Shown here: positions 1-9,189 of the stretch, one piece after another | Numbering within the stretch: the stretch's first letter is position 1 | How the letters are laid out: each line of letters opens with the position of its first letter | Source of the DNA: CAZIKB01 sp964539665 | Lineage (GTDB): Bacteria > Zhuqueibacterota > Zhuqueibacteria > Oceanimicrobiales > Oceanimicrobiaceae | Direction of reading: 5' to 3' | DNA length: 37,991 nt | Assembly (NCBI GenBank): GCA_964539665.1 | Contig: CAZIKB010000059.1 | Coordinates: forward strand, 1 to 37,991 | The notes under the pieces: model-generated | Seen by the model: only the letters and a program-made list of their open reading frames with translations | Database searches by the model: none | What the model was told of the DNA's origin: nothing | Made by a program: the position numbers and the translations under genes

Positions 1-219
1 CACTGCTTTAAAGCGAATATTCGGGATTTTAAGGCCGGCATTCAGTAAAACCTGTCCCTGTGATCCTGTTCCTAATATCGCAATATTCAAGTCATTTGAA
101 GTTTTGTTCCGTTGCTGCCCCAATATCTTCGGCGAAATAAACATACCTGCTCCTGCGGCAGCAGAGTACCGCAGGAAGCTTCGCCTGTTAATGCTTTTCT
201 TTGACTTTTGTTCATTCAT
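1..219 (-). CDS. Tat-exported Gfo/Idh/MocA-family oxidoreductase, N-terminal part
   Basis: The frame is open from an ATG at 219 down to the window edge (73 codons), so the C-terminus is missing. The start reads MNEQKSKKSINRRSFLRY followed by an Ala/Gly-rich stretch, a twin-arginine signal (RRSFLR). A Rossmann nucleotide-binding strand follows (LNIAILGTGSQGQ, about residues 44-56), typical of the NAD(P)-binding domain of this family. The stop of the upstream gene (259) lies 39 bases before this start, so the two are probably co-transcribed. Exported members usually carry a tightly bound cofactor and act on sugars in the periplasm (family knowledge, as in glucose-fructose oxidoreductase). The substrate cannot be read from this fragment. 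A GGAG lies upstream of the ATG but with rather long spacing. Confidence 0.85.
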   Translation of the reverse strand, partial: MNEQKSKKSINRRSFLRYSAAAGAGMFISPKILGQQRNKTSNDLNIAILGTGSQGQVLLNAGLKIPNIRFKAV

Positions 220-258
220 TGTTACTTGTTCACTCCATCAATTTGAGGTTTCTTAAAG

Positions 259-1680
259 CTATAAGGTCCAGTCTCCATAATACTCCCGCTTGACAAACTT
301 ATTCGCCTCCGGTACATTTGTGACTGCCACTTTCTCTCCATCCCAGAGCAATCGCTGGCCGGGTGTTCGAATGGCCAGATTACCGAGAAGCACAATTTCC
401 GTCATTGGGCCTGAGACCTCGAAATTGGAACATGGCGTGGTGCCACCCTTGCATCCCTGAATAAAGTCATGATAAATACTTTCAACGCGGGGAATGGTTT
501 TTGGTGGCAGGGTGTAGGCTTTCATTTTCGTTTCTGGTATTATCCTTGCGTTGTTACCATAGGTACTGCACATGATTGTGCCTTTATCGCCAATTAGGAG
601 AACACCGCCGCCGCTGTCGCCCATCTTCCGTCCATCTTCCAGTTCGGCAGGTCTGGGAGGCATCAAGCCCCCATCATACCAAGACATTTTCACAGGCGGC
701 ATACTGCCCCGTGCTGGAAATTCATAGTGAACGATGGAAGCTAATGGCCCGGTTTCGTTGTTCACCGGGGTGGAACTTGCCTGCACACTAATAGGATTAC
801 CCAAATTGAGCGCCCAAACCGGAGTATCGATCAGATGGCAGCCCATGTCGCCGAGCGCACCGGTCCCGAAATCCCACCAACCCCGCCATTTGAACGGTAC
901 ATATGCCGGATGGTAAGGACGAAAAGGCGCCGGCCCGAGCCAGAGATTCCAATCAAGGCCGCGTGGTACGGAAGGAACGGTATCAGGTCTGTCAACGCCC
1001 TGTGGCCACCAGCCAGCGGGTCTGTTAGTCCAGACATGTGCTTCATGTACGTCGCCAATGGCTCCATCCGCTACCCATTCTACCATTAACCGGTTTCCTT
1101 CACCCGCGTGTCCCTGATTGCCCATTTGTGTGGCAACTCCTTTCTTGCGGGCTGCTTCAGTAAGCATCCGAGCTTCGTGGACGTCAAGAGTTAACGGCTT
1201 CTGACAGTAAACGTGCTTTCCGCGTTTGATCGCGGCCATAGCAGCTACTGCATGCACGTTATCCGTAGTGGAAACCACTACTGCATCGATATCTTTTTCC
1301 TGCTCTAACATTTCACGAAAATCTACGTAATCAGCACAGCCCTTGTATTCACTATTATTTGATTGTGTTGCATAGTGATTCTCTACAACATGTTTAGCGG
1401 GCTTTCGTCCCGCGAAACGATCCTCGTACATGTGGAACTCATCAAAGACATCACAAACAGCAACTATTTGGGCATCTGGTATTGCCAATAGCTGGGTCAT
1501 GTCATAGGTCCCCTGGCCACCAGTGCCGATAATTGCTAAATTAACCTTGTTGCTCGGTGCAATGTACCCGGTACCTCCCAAAACGTGTCGTGGAATGATT
1601 GAAATGCCTGTAGCGGTAATAGCGGTAGTCTTTAAGAAATCCCGTCGAGTTAATCCTTTTGGTTTTTTTCCGTTTTTCAT
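259..1680 (-). CDS. Tat-exported Gfo/Idh/MocA-family oxidoreductase
   Basis: Complete protein of 473 aa. A twin-arginine signal is visible at residues 11-30 (TRRDFLKTTAITATG...), then the Rossmann motif NLAIIGTGGQG (about 47-57). The catalytic-site segment reads YCQKPL (Lys161-Pro162), with Gln where most relatives have Glu. The C-terminal domain has the usual GDMGCHLID motif, in which the His is the presumed proton relay. These proteins oxidise or reduce sugar or cyclitol hydroxyls with NAD(P). Exported forms are typical of Planctomycetota, Bacteroidota and relatives. The ATG has a GAGG eight bases upstream. It sits between a DUF1080 gene and a second Tat-exported paralogue, which suggests a role in making or processing 3-keto sugars (inference). 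The exact substrate is not known. Confidence 0.93.
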   Translation of the reverse strand: MKNGKKPKGLTRRDFLKTTAITATGISIIPRHVLGGTGYIAPSNKVNLAIIGTGGQGTYDMTQLLAIPDAQIVAVCDVFDEFHMYEDRFAGRKPAKHVVENHYATQSNNSEYKGCADYVDFREMLEQEKDIDAVVVSTTDNVHAVAAMAAIKRGKHVYCQKPLTLDVHEARMLTEAARKKGVATQMGNQGHAGEGNRLMVEWVADGAIGDVHEAHVWTNRPAGWWPQGVDRPDTVPSVPRGLDWNLWLGPAPFRPYHPAYVPFKWRGWWDFGTGALGDMGCHLIDTPVWALNLGNPISVQASSTPVNNETGPLASIVHYEFPARGSMPPVKMSWYDGGLMPPRPAELEDGRKMGDSGGGVLLIGDKGTIMCSTYGNNARIIPETKMKAYTLPPKTIPRVESIYHDFIQGCKGGTTPCSNFEVSGPMTEIVLLGNLAIRTPGQRLLWDGEKVAVTNVPEANKFVKREYYGDWTL

Positions 1681-1795
1681 TTTTGATTCCTCATTATTGT
1701 TAAATATGGTTTAAATATGCAGTCCTAATCCGCCCAATAATTCACAGTGATTGGATTAGCTCATTTGCTTTACCTGAGATTTGAAATAATAAACA

Positions 1796-2488
1796 TCATA
1801 ACGGACGAATTTTGATATAGCGGTACCAAACCTTGTCACCGTGATTCTGTAAGACAATATGACCAGAACGGTAACGTCCATAATCTGGCAGTTTCCCAAA
1901 TTTGCTATTGGCAACCAACAATTGCCATTCAGAGTCTCCTATCTCATATTCGACAACCTTAAATCCGTTGAGCCAGTGTTCCACATGATTCTTTTCCACA
2001 ACAATCCTGACTTCATTGTAAAGCCCGACCTCCCGGGTTACATCTTTAGTTGGAGCATGCAGTGCATAATTTGAACATGCAGACGTTATTGGATTTTGTC
2101 CGTCTTTGTGACCCTTGTTGTCGAGAACCTGTATTTCGGGACCGGTGTGCCAGGAAGCATCCCGTTTTTCAGATACCCGAAAGAAAATACCACTGTTTCC
2201 ACCGGGGGAGATTTTCCACTCAAGCTGGAGTTCGAAATCGCCAAACTCCTCTACGGTCATAATATCTCCATTTCCTGTGCCAGTGAAATGGAGTTCTCCC
2301 GACCTGGTTATCTCCCAGCCTTTTGGCACGTTGTCCTCTTTGAAACCGCGCCAGCCTTTAAACGAGTTCCCGTCGAAAAGAACTTTCCAACCAGCTTTCT
2401 GTTCGCCCGAGGTGAGAAGTAACCTCTTTCCTCCCTGACAATTTGTTAATAACAGACACAGTCCCAAAATTGCAATGAAATTTTTCAT
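1796..2488 (-). CDS. DUF1080 / 3-keto-disaccharide hydrolase family lipoprotein
   Basis: 230 aa. The N-terminus is a lipoprotein signal ending LLLTNC, then a concanavalin-like jelly-roll domain from about residue 32 (WKVLFDGNSFKGWRG) to the end (YRYIKIRPL). Landmarks of PF06439 are the opening LFDG...GW, the central GNSGIFFR, PEIQVLDN and the late HIVLQNHGDKVWYR. The family is annotated as acting on 3-keto glycosides, cleaving them after C3 oxidation by a Gfo/Idh dehydrogenase. The gene lies 34 bases after one Gfo/Idh gene and 115 bases before another, the arrangement expected for that route. The lipid anchor places it in the periplasm or on the outer membrane. Whether it hydrolyses or eliminates cannot be judged from sequence alone. 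Confidence 0.92.
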   Translation of the reverse strand: MKNFIAILGLCLLLTNCQGGKRLLLTSGEQKAGWKVLFDGNSFKGWRGFKEDNVPKGWEITRSGELHFTGTGNGDIMTVEEFGDFELQLEWKISPGGNSGIFFRVSEKRDASWHTGPEIQVLDNKGHKDGQNPITSACSNYALHAPTKDVTREVGLYNEVRIVVEKNHVEHWLNGFKVVEYEIGDSEWQLLVANSKFGKLPDYGRYRSGHIVLQNHGDKVWYRYIKIRPL

Positions 2489-2522
2489 AGCTAAAACTCA
2501 TCCTTGTTAAAATTAATTATGA

Positions 2523-3773
2523 TTAATTATAAAGCACATCAACACCTTTACCCTGCTGGATTAAAGGCACAAACATCTCCAGTTCATTCTGAATAGCCGG
2601 ATCGGTCAAATCAATCGTTTTTTGTCGCTCGGAAGACATATATGCAGCCATCACCAGCTTAGTAATCTCGAGTCCGTAATCCCATGTTAACGAAGCATCT
2701 TTACCCGCAAGAAATGCTCTTGCAGCATCCTCATTTTCGTCGGTGTAACCGTAGAGGTCTGGCTCATTATGCTGCACCGCCAACAAGCCCCGCGATGCCG
2801 TGGATTTTTCCAGCGCTGTTTCAGCGTCAGCCGTTGCTTCGGCGGCAACATCGCCAATGAAAACCTGGAGCGATGAAATAAGAGTATTAACTTCGAAAGC
2901 GTAGCCCGGTCCCATGCCATCCATGAACAGGCGCAGACCCTGTTTCTCAAACATCCAGGAATCGGTGAACTGCGCTTTGGCGATTTGACCCGTCTCGGGA
3001 TTTTTAAAAGTAACTATTCCGGTTGTGAAATCCTCTGCCGGGGTTTTTGCGTAGTCCACACCACGCTCTTTAAGCAGCTTCGCGCGCCAATCCGGCAATC
3101 CCCACTTGAGAAGAGCACACTCTGCCGATACTGAAATTGGCTGCATAAAAGTTATCGGTTTTCCTATTGGATTAAGAACATACCAACCAACCGCAATGCT
3201 GTGACAGCCCATATCACTAAGAACGCCGCCGCCCTGTTTTGTCGGGTCCCAGAACCACGGTTCATGCGGGCCGCCATGCTCTTCGGCCGAGCGTGTCAAC
3301 GTCAGTGGGCCCATGGTCTTCTGTTGCGGTGCAAGCTGTTCTAATTGCGCACGAATCGGTTTCATGAAAATCTGGTTTTCAAAATAGGCAGTTTTAAGTC
3401 CGACTTCCTGAGCCAGTTCCACCAGGCGGCGGGCTTCCTTCATGTTTCGCCCTAAAGGTTTCTCGCAAATAACTCCTTTCAGTTTGGCGCCCTTTTTCAC
3501 TGCATCCACGATCTGCTCCATAATTTCAATACGTGCGAAATTTGGAGCATAAATGGCCATGGCGTCTACATGATTTGCCATTTCAGCGATGTTAGAGTAA
3601 ACAACACCCTCGCCAATGCCGTTCTCCCTGACCATTTTCGACAACGCTTCCGACAGTGGTGGATCAAGAGATGTTATGCCAGTTAGGTCCACAGTTCTAA
3701 CTTGCTTTAAAGCTCGTGCATGAAAATTTGCAACAAATCCTGCGCCTACCAATCCCAGTTTTAAAGCTTGCAC
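2523..3773 (-). CDS. Cytoplasmic Gfo/Idh/MocA-family oxidoreductase
   Basis: 416 aa, no export signal. It opens directly with the Rossmann strand LKLGLVGAGFVANFH (about residues 4-18). The catalytic-site motif CEKPLGRN is at about 103-110 (Glu104-Lys105-Pro106), and SDMGCHSIA later matches the family's conserved His region. The GTG start at 3773 is supported by a strong AAAGGAGA seven bases upstream. It differs from the two Tat-exported paralogues downstream in lacking a signal peptide and in keeping the canonical EKP, so it probably reduces or oxidises the imported product after uptake by the adjacent MFS permease (inference). The gap to the DUF1080 gene is 34 bases, so they almost certainly share a transcript. 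Confidence 0.92.
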   Translation of the reverse strand: MQALKLGLVGAGFVANFHARALKQVRTVDLTGITSLDPPLSEALSKMVRENGIGEGVVYSNIAEMANHVDAMAIYAPNFARIEIMEQIVDAVKKGAKLKGVICEKPLGRNMKEARRLVELAQEVGLKTAYFENQIFMKPIRAQLEQLAPQQKTMGPLTLTRSAEEHGGPHEPWFWDPTKQGGGVLSDMGCHSIAVGWYVLNPIGKPITFMQPISVSAECALLKWGLPDWRAKLLKERGVDYAKTPAEDFTTGIVTFKNPETGQIAKAQFTDSWMFEKQGLRLFMDGMGPGYAFEVNTLISSLQVFIGDVAAEATADAETALEKSTASRGLLAVQHNEPDLYGYTDENEDAARAFLAGKDASLTWDYGLEITKLVMAAYMSSERQKTIDLTDPAIQNELEMFVPLIQQGKGVDVLYN

Positions 3774-3975
3774 TATATTATCTCCTTTCTATTATAGAAT
3801 TCAAGTCATGTGTCGAGTTTGTCATAATTTTAACAATATAATCAAAAGACAAAGCGATTTCAAGGAAAATTGCATAACTATTCTCGAATCCCGACCCTGT
3901 GTTAACAAACCTAAAATGGGTATCGGAAGGTCACCGCAACATAGAATCGGGGTCGCAAGTCAATATAATACAAAG

Positions 3976-5196
3976 TTACGCTTTTTCTGTGTTAGTCATT
4001 TTTTCTTTAAAAAGTAAGCCAAATATCAACATTACAGCACCTGCGAACAGCGCTGGAATGAGCCAGAAAATTTGAAACTGGTTCAGCACATTCGCATTGG
4101 TAATATCGATTATTTCATTTCGTAATCGGCCAACAATTTGAGCCCCTATCCCCAGGCCGAGACCGTAGGTCACGAGAACAATGAGTCCCTGGGCCTGTGC
4201 CCGAATTTGCGGTTTAGCTTTTTTGTCCACATAAATCTGGCCAGTGACGAAGAAAAAGTCATAACAAATGCCATGAAGGAGAATGCCCGTAATGATCATC
4301 CAGAAAATAGAAGCTGGCGCTCCAAGGGCGAAAAGTGCAAAGCGCAGTACCCAGGCCAGCATTCCCGTTAGCAGCATCCATTTAAGCCCAAAACGTGCAA
4401 AGAAGAATGGCATCAATAACATAAAGATCACTTCAGACATCTGTCCTAAAGTCTGTGTGCCAGCAATTTTTGAAAATCCTGCAGCTTTCAGGAAGATTTG
4501 GGTAAAATTGTAGTATGCGGCAAGTGGAATGCAGATTAAGAATGAACAGAATAGAAATATATAGAAGGGACGACTGCCCAATTGTTGCAGCGCATCCAGA
4601 CCGATAATGCTCCGCATGGACACCTTTTCGCCCGCAGCCGGCGGTGGTGTATGAGGCAGAGTAAAACTAAATAGTCCAAGTAAGATACTGGCAACGCCTG
4701 TCATGTAGAGTGGCAGTGGTGTTTCTTCCGGTAAGACGGTTGTGAACCGTGAAAGTCCGAAACTGATTACAAGACCTGCCACAATCCAGCCAATAGTTCC
4801 GAAAACTCGAATTAACGGGAATTGTTTTTCCTGATTCTCGATGTTGTGAAAGGATATGGAATTGGCAAGCCCGATGGTGGGCATGTAACACAGGTTGTAA
4901 AGCAGCAACAGAAAGATAAAGATGCCGGGAGAACCGACGGCCAGCGGCACCGTTAACATGAAAACACCGCCAAGCAGGTGCAATACTCCGAGCACTTTTT
5001 CGGTTGCGAAATAACGATCGGCGACAAGTCCGAGGAAAAATGGTGCCACAATCGCGGCAATTGGATTAACAGTATAGGGCCAATGTGTAAGATCAGCCAT
5101 CCCATGTGCAGTCATATATACAGCAACAGTGGTATACCATGCACCCCAAATAAAGAACTGAAAGAACATCATCACCATTAGTCGGTATCTCTTCAT
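3976..5196 (-). CDS. MFS permease, nucleoside:H+ symporter-like family
   Basis: 406 aa with about twelve hydrophobic segments. The N-terminal RLMVMMFFQFFIWGAWYTT and the loop GLVADRYFATEKVLG resemble the NupG/XapB-type symporter family (PF03825), members of which recur in sugar-oxidation loci next to Gfo/Idh and DUF1080 genes. Its likely role is to move the oxidised or cleaved sugar across the inner membrane by proton symport. The ATG has AAGGGAGA close upstream. A 210-bp MITE is inserted 23 bases upstream of the start codon, just outside the ribosome-binding site, so the promoter must lie within or beyond the element. The C-terminus ends in a short polar tail. Substrate specificity is unknown. 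Confidence 0.9.
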   Translation of the reverse strand: MKRYRLMVMMFFQFFIWGAWYTTVAVYMTAHGMADLTHWPYTVNPIAAIVAPFFLGLVADRYFATEKVLGVLHLLGGVFMLTVPLAVGSPGIFIFLLLLYNLCYMPTIGLANSISFHNIENQEKQFPLIRVFGTIGWIVAGLVISFGLSRFTTVLPEETPLPLYMTGVASILLGLFSFTLPHTPPPAAGEKVSMRSIIGLDALQQLGSRPFYIFLFCSFLICIPLAAYYNFTQIFLKAAGFSKIAGTQTLGQMSEVIFMLLMPFFFARFGLKWMLLTGMLAWVLRFALFALGAPASIFWMIITGILLHGICYDFFFVTGQIYVDKKAKPQIRAQAQGLIVLVTYGLGLGIGAQIVGRLRNEIIDITNANVLNQFQIFWLIPALFAGAVMLIFGLLFKEKMTNTEKA

Positions 5197-5219
5197 TTCT
5201 ATCTCCCTTTCTTTGTTTC

Positions 5220-5429
5220 GGTAGTGTCAAATATTTTCAATTTAAAAATGCTTTAAGTTTAATAATATTCTTTAGTTAGCTACAATAATGCCTTATTTCA
5301 ACAATTTTGTGTTAAGAAGCCGTCTATTTCTGTTGTCATGTCTTAAAAAAACTTACTTTTAAAGGCCTAATAAAATTGCTAATATGAATTCAACTTTTTT
5401 CATTTTTTCATGAAACTTTTGACACTACC
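5220..5429. mobile_element. MITE-like element with terminal inverted repeats and 8-bp target duplication
   Basis: The ends are a perfect 12-bp inverted repeat, GGTAGTGTCAAA (5220-5231) and TTTGACACTACC (5418-5429), with weaker pairing continuing inwards for about 18 more bases. The element is flanked by a perfect 8-bp direct repeat TTTGTTTC at 5212-5219 and 5430-5437, the signature of a target-site duplication. It is 210 bp, AT-rich and codes for nothing evident, so it would be moved in trans. Eight-base duplications fit IS256-type transposases among others; the family assignment is inference. It separates the MFS gene from the upstream VCBS gene. Confidence 0.85.
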
Positions 5430-5492
5430 TTTGTTTCTGTGGATTTAATTAGTTAGTTGTGAATCATTCATGTTTACCATATGGAGTTGACA

Positions 5493-5518
5493 AATAGTGT
5501 TTGACCAAAAACACTATT
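5493..5518. repeat. Perfect 10-bp inverted repeat
   Basis: AATAGTGTTT and AAACACTATT form a 10-bp stem with a 6-base loop, located 57 bases past the stop of the VCBS gene ending at 5576. No T-run follows on either strand, so it may be an mRNA 3' stabiliser, a weak terminator or a regulator site. The bases between it and the MITE show nothing else. Confidence 0.5.
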
Positions 5519-5575
5519 GTTGGTTAGCGGTTTTATCCCAAAATAGATTTTGATATGTCCAGGTTATTCAATCCC

Positions 5576-8500
5576 TCACCTGAATATTGCTACAGTATCA
5601 TTGTTGCGTACAGCCATGATCAGTGTTTCACCAGAAGCATTCTGCAATGAAGCGATTTGACGAACTTCTCCCGTTACAACAAATCCACTGTTTTGAAGAC
5701 TGACCGGCGTAAATATTCCTTTGCCATCACCAATAAGCAAACATCCATAGCTGGCATCATATCTTCCCTGGTTCGGAGCCACGCCGTGGAAATTGCCGCC
5801 CAGCAGCATATCCTGATATCCATCCTCATTAAAATCGTCAATCAGTGTTGAGTAGAATGGTGAGTACTGGACTTCAATCGGCAGTTGCTCTATGTTGAAT
5901 GTCTCATCACCGTTGTTCATCAGAAGAATGGAAGCGAATTCAGTTGCTGTGCGGACTGTGGCTGCTTCTAACTGCTCCACTGGAAAAATATCCTGAACCG
6001 ACTCGCCAGCATAGTCCGCAAAAGTGGCGTATTTGGTTTGTAAAGACGGAATATTAACAATCATCTGTTCGCGTGATACTATGGGATAAGCTTCTCCTTC
6101 ATGAAAATATGTGAGAATCTGATCCTGCCGTCCATTTTTCGAAAAATCATTCATGAATAGTTTCACCGGCTTATCCGCCGTGGCTGTGAGCATAGAATTT
6201 AATCCAAGATTTCCTGCCACAAGGTCAATGAAACCGTCCTGATTAAAATCCGCCGCCGCAATCGTATTCCACCAGCCCCGGGTGTTTTGCAGTCCGTATT
6301 TTTGGGTGACATTGACTAATTCACCATTCTGATTATAAAATATAGTCACTGGCATCCATTCACCCACCACGATGAGATCCTGGTAGGAGTCCTTGTTCAA
6401 ATCCACCCACAGCGCATCGGTAACCATCCCAACCTTAGATAGGTCAGGCGCAAGCGCGGCAGTTTCATCAGTGAATTTTCCCTGCCCGTCATTGATAAGC
6501 AAATAACTTTCGGGAATGATGCCGTAATTCCAGGGTATTGAGCGGCTGCCTACAAACAAATCCACATCACCGTCATGGTCAACATCAACTGGCTCCACAC
6601 AGTCGCCATTCGCATAAATTTCCGGAAGCATGTTTTTCGTTTTGCGAAACCGGCCGTTTCCTGCATTCATATAAAGCCGATCTCGCAGGGCATCTGCACG
6701 TCCGAAAAATTCATTACCACCGCTCACAACATAGAGATCTGGGAGATCATCTCCATCAGCATCAAAAAAGGCGGCATCCACATCTTCATTCAAACTATCC
6801 TTTCCAAAGATAGATTCGGAAACGGCTTCAAATTTACCCTGCTCATCCTGTAGATAGATAGCGCCCGGCTGGTGTTTAGCTCCACCAAGAAAAAGATCCT
6901 CCAGGCCGTCGCCGTTGACATCCTGGATGGCAAATGCCGGGCCCGTGGTGGATAAGAAATGGGGGATAAACGGTTCCCGATTAAATTCAATGTATTTGTT
7001 TTCCTGATGCTTATAAACAAGCTGCACGTCTTTGGTAATATTTTGGAAGAGCGGTTGTTCGTTTCTCTGGAAAGGATTGGCGTACACAGTTGTGGCGTCA
7101 GTTTGATTCAGCGTCATGGTTTGATTGGCACGAAGATTTTTTAGCACTTGGTATTCACCCGTAGGCCAGGTGACTTCCAGAGAATCAAGTGTGTTAATGT
7201 TTCCAAGTCCGAAATTTAACACCGGTTCCACGGATGATTGGAATCCTCTGGTAGCCATTAATTGCTGGAAGAATATTTTGTCTTCATAGTGAAGGATAAC
7301 TTTGGCGCCAATCCCGAAAGTATTTTTGCCCAGTCCAGTTAATCTCACTTTGAAATAGTTGGCGGCATTCAGGGAATCTTTGCTGATTTGATAAATGAGA
7401 TTCTTATAAATAGCGGCCGGAGAATTGACATTATTCACTACCAGGTCCATGGCGCCGTCATTATCGAAGTCTGCATACGCCGAACCGCTTGAAAAGCCGG
7501 GATCGCCAAGTCCCCATTCACCGGCGCGGTTTACGAAAGTGAGATCTCCTTGAGAATGAAAAGCATAATTGGCTTCTGGAACACTGGGCATATGCCCGAC
7601 TACTTCAGCCAGATTGTCCTTTTCTATAGGAGTGAGAGTCGACTGGTCACCTCGGTCACCTAACTTTATTCTGGTCTCGCTTTGCTTAATGTATTTCAGA
7701 TAATCCAGATCATTGGGCCGGTGGAAAATGCCATTGCTGATGAATAAATCTTTGTAACCATCATTATCCAGGTCAACAAACAGGGGGGACCAGCTCCAGT
7801 CCGTGGCATGAATACCTGCCAGTTGCCCGATTTCGCTGAACAGGTGGACTGTCGCCTTCGAGGCCGCGTTGCCTTTAACGGCTGGTCCTCTATTCAACTG
7901 CAGAGTATTCCTGCGTAATTGATGATAATATCCGTATTGCAATTTCAGGTCATAAATATCAAAGGCATCAGCGCTGACCGACGATTTACGAATTTCCTCG
8001 CTCTCAGGCAACATGTCCAGAACGATAATGTCCAGAAGACCGTCATTGTTGAAATCCGCTATTTCGTTTCCCATAGAGGCGCTGCTTACGTGTCCCATAG
8101 AAAGTTTCATCGCTTCGGTAAACGTTCCGTTTCCGTTGTTGTAATAGAGGTAGTCATCCTCATGGAAATCATTTGATATATAAATATCCGGATAACCGTC
8201 CCAATTAATATCGCCAACAGCAATCCCTAATCCGTAGCCGAGACTGCTTCCATAAATACCGGCTTCAGCCGTTACATCTATAAAATGACCATCTTCATTT
8301 TTGTATAATTTATCCCCGGCCTCATCGTCGCGGATTTCCCGTAACTCGCTGGCACCGCGGAAGGTCCCCTTTGAATGCACAGAGTGATTCAACAGGTACA
8401 TATCAAGATCACCGTCCAGGTCGTAATCAAAGAAAGCCGCCTGTCGGGAAAGTCCGGTGTGATCAAGGCCATATTCCGCAGCCCTTTCGGTAAAGGTGAA

Positions 8501-9025
8501 ATCCCCGTTGTTTATGAAGAGCTGGTTTGCACCTTTTCTGTCCAGATAGTTCGACCGACACACATGAATATCGAGGAATCCATCCCCATTGACATCGGTC
8601 ATGGTGGCGCCAGTTGACCACCCTTCTGTTCCACCTCCCACGCCAGCCGTTTCCGTGATATCCTCAAATTGAAAATCACCTTTATTTACATACAGGCGAT
8701 TGGAATACATATTGGCGGTGAAATATATATCTGCCAGACCATCGTTGTTTATATCGCCAACTGCAACTCCTCCGCCATCATAGAAATAGAGATAATTGAC
8801 GCTATTGAATAAGGGTTCTTCTTCAAGAGTGTTCTCAAAGGCGATGTTGGTGTCCTCAGCCGTTAGTTTTTCAAATAAGGTTTGAATGGAATCTTCTTGC
8901 TTACAGGAAGAATAAACAAAAAGGGCTCCTATCCAGATGAGAATAAAAAGCTTCTTGAACCTGATATTCAGATTTGATGTTAGTTCAGGGTGTGAGATAA
9001 GATATGTTATCCATTTTATTGTCAT
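5576..9025 (-). CDS. Giant FG-GAP/VCBS repeat - ASPIC/UnbV lipoprotein A
   Basis: 1149 aa. After a long basic leader and one hydrophobic stretch a likely lipid-attachment Cys is at residue 41 (VYSSCKQ; Tyr at -3 is non-ideal). Residues about 80-540 carry FG-GAP/VCBS blades with calcium-type loops, for example VGDINNDGLADIY, TDVNGDGFLDIH, FDYDLDGDLDMY, ADFNNDGLLDII and VDLDNDGYKDLF. An ASPIC/UnbV domain follows at about 565-655 (NTFGIGAKV...TRGFQSSVEP...FGLG), then a second set of blades to about 1080 and a conserved tail with GRYDASYG. The layout suggests two beta-propellers joined by an ASPIC domain on the cell surface. The same architecture is encoded at 9866-13261. Proteins of this type recur beside SusCD pairs in Bacteroidota; their function is unknown, with glycan binding or processing likely (inference). 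GAGG precedes the ATG. Confidence 0.9.
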   Translation of the reverse strand: MTIKWITYLISHPELTSNLNIRFKKLFILIWIGALFVYSSCKQEDSIQTLFEKLTAEDTNIAFENTLEEEPLFNSVNYLYFYDGGGVAVGDINNDGLADIYFTANMYSNRLYVNKGDFQFEDITETAGVGGGTEGWSTGATMTDVNGDGFLDIHVCRSNYLDRKGANQLFINNGDFTFTERAAEYGLDHTGLSRQAAFFDYDLDGDLDMYLLNHSVHSKGTFRGASELREIRDDEAGDKLYKNEDGHFIDVTAEAGIYGSSLGYGLGIAVGDINWDGYPDIYISNDFHEDDYLYYNNGNGTFTEAMKLSMGHVSSASMGNEIADFNNDGLLDIIVLDMLPESEEIRKSSVSADAFDIYDLKLQYGYYHQLRRNTLQLNRGPAVKGNAASKATVHLFSEIGQLAGIHATDWSWSPLFVDLDNDGYKDLFISNGIFHRPNDLDYLKYIKQSETRIKLGDRGDQSTLTPIEKDNLAEVVGHMPSVPEANYAFHSQGDLTFVNRAGEWGLGDPGFSSGSAYADFDNDGAMDLVVNNVNSPAAIYKNLIYQISKDSLNAANYFKVRLTGLGKNTFGIGAKVILHYEDKIFFQQLMATRGFQSSVEPVLNFGLGNINTLDSLEVTWPTGEYQVLKNLRANQTMTLNQTDATTVYANPFQRNEQPLFQNITKDVQLVYKHQENKYIEFNREPFIPHFLSTTGPAFAIQDVNGDGLEDLFLGGAKHQPGAIYLQDEQGKFEAVSESIFGKDSLNEDVDAAFFDADGDDLPDLYVVSGGNEFFGRADALRDRLYMNAGNGRFRKTKNMLPEIYANGDCVEPVDVDHDGDVDLFVGSRSIPWNYGIIPESYLLINDGQGKFTDETAALAPDLSKVGMVTDALWVDLNKDSYQDLIVVGEWMPVTIFYNQNGELVNVTQKYGLQNTRGWWNTIAAADFNQDGFIDLVAGNLGLNSMLTATADKPVKLFMNDFSKNGRQDQILTYFHEGEAYPIVSREQMIVNIPSLQTKYATFADYAGESVQDIFPVEQLEAATVRTATEFASILLMNNGDETFNIEQLPIEVQYSPFYSTLIDDFNEDGYQDMLLGGNFHGVAPNQGRYDASYGCLLIGDGKGIFTPVSLQNSGFVVTGEVRQIASLQNASGETLIMAVRNNDTVAIFR

Positions 9026-9189
9026 AAGTCGTTATTCCTCAATATTGATAAATTTCAGATATCCAATTTGTTTAATCTCAAATCCTTTTCAATTACATCC
9101 ATCACTGCATCGGTATTATGTTGATTTCAATAGGTGACCAGGTTTCTTTTCTTCTCAGTTCATATTTGATGCAGTTGTGGCAGTAAAAA

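Noticed and set aside
5493..5518. Hairpin as an intrinsic terminator for VCBS gene A
   Set aside because: AT-rich stem with no T-run on the minus strand; kept only as an inverted repeat.
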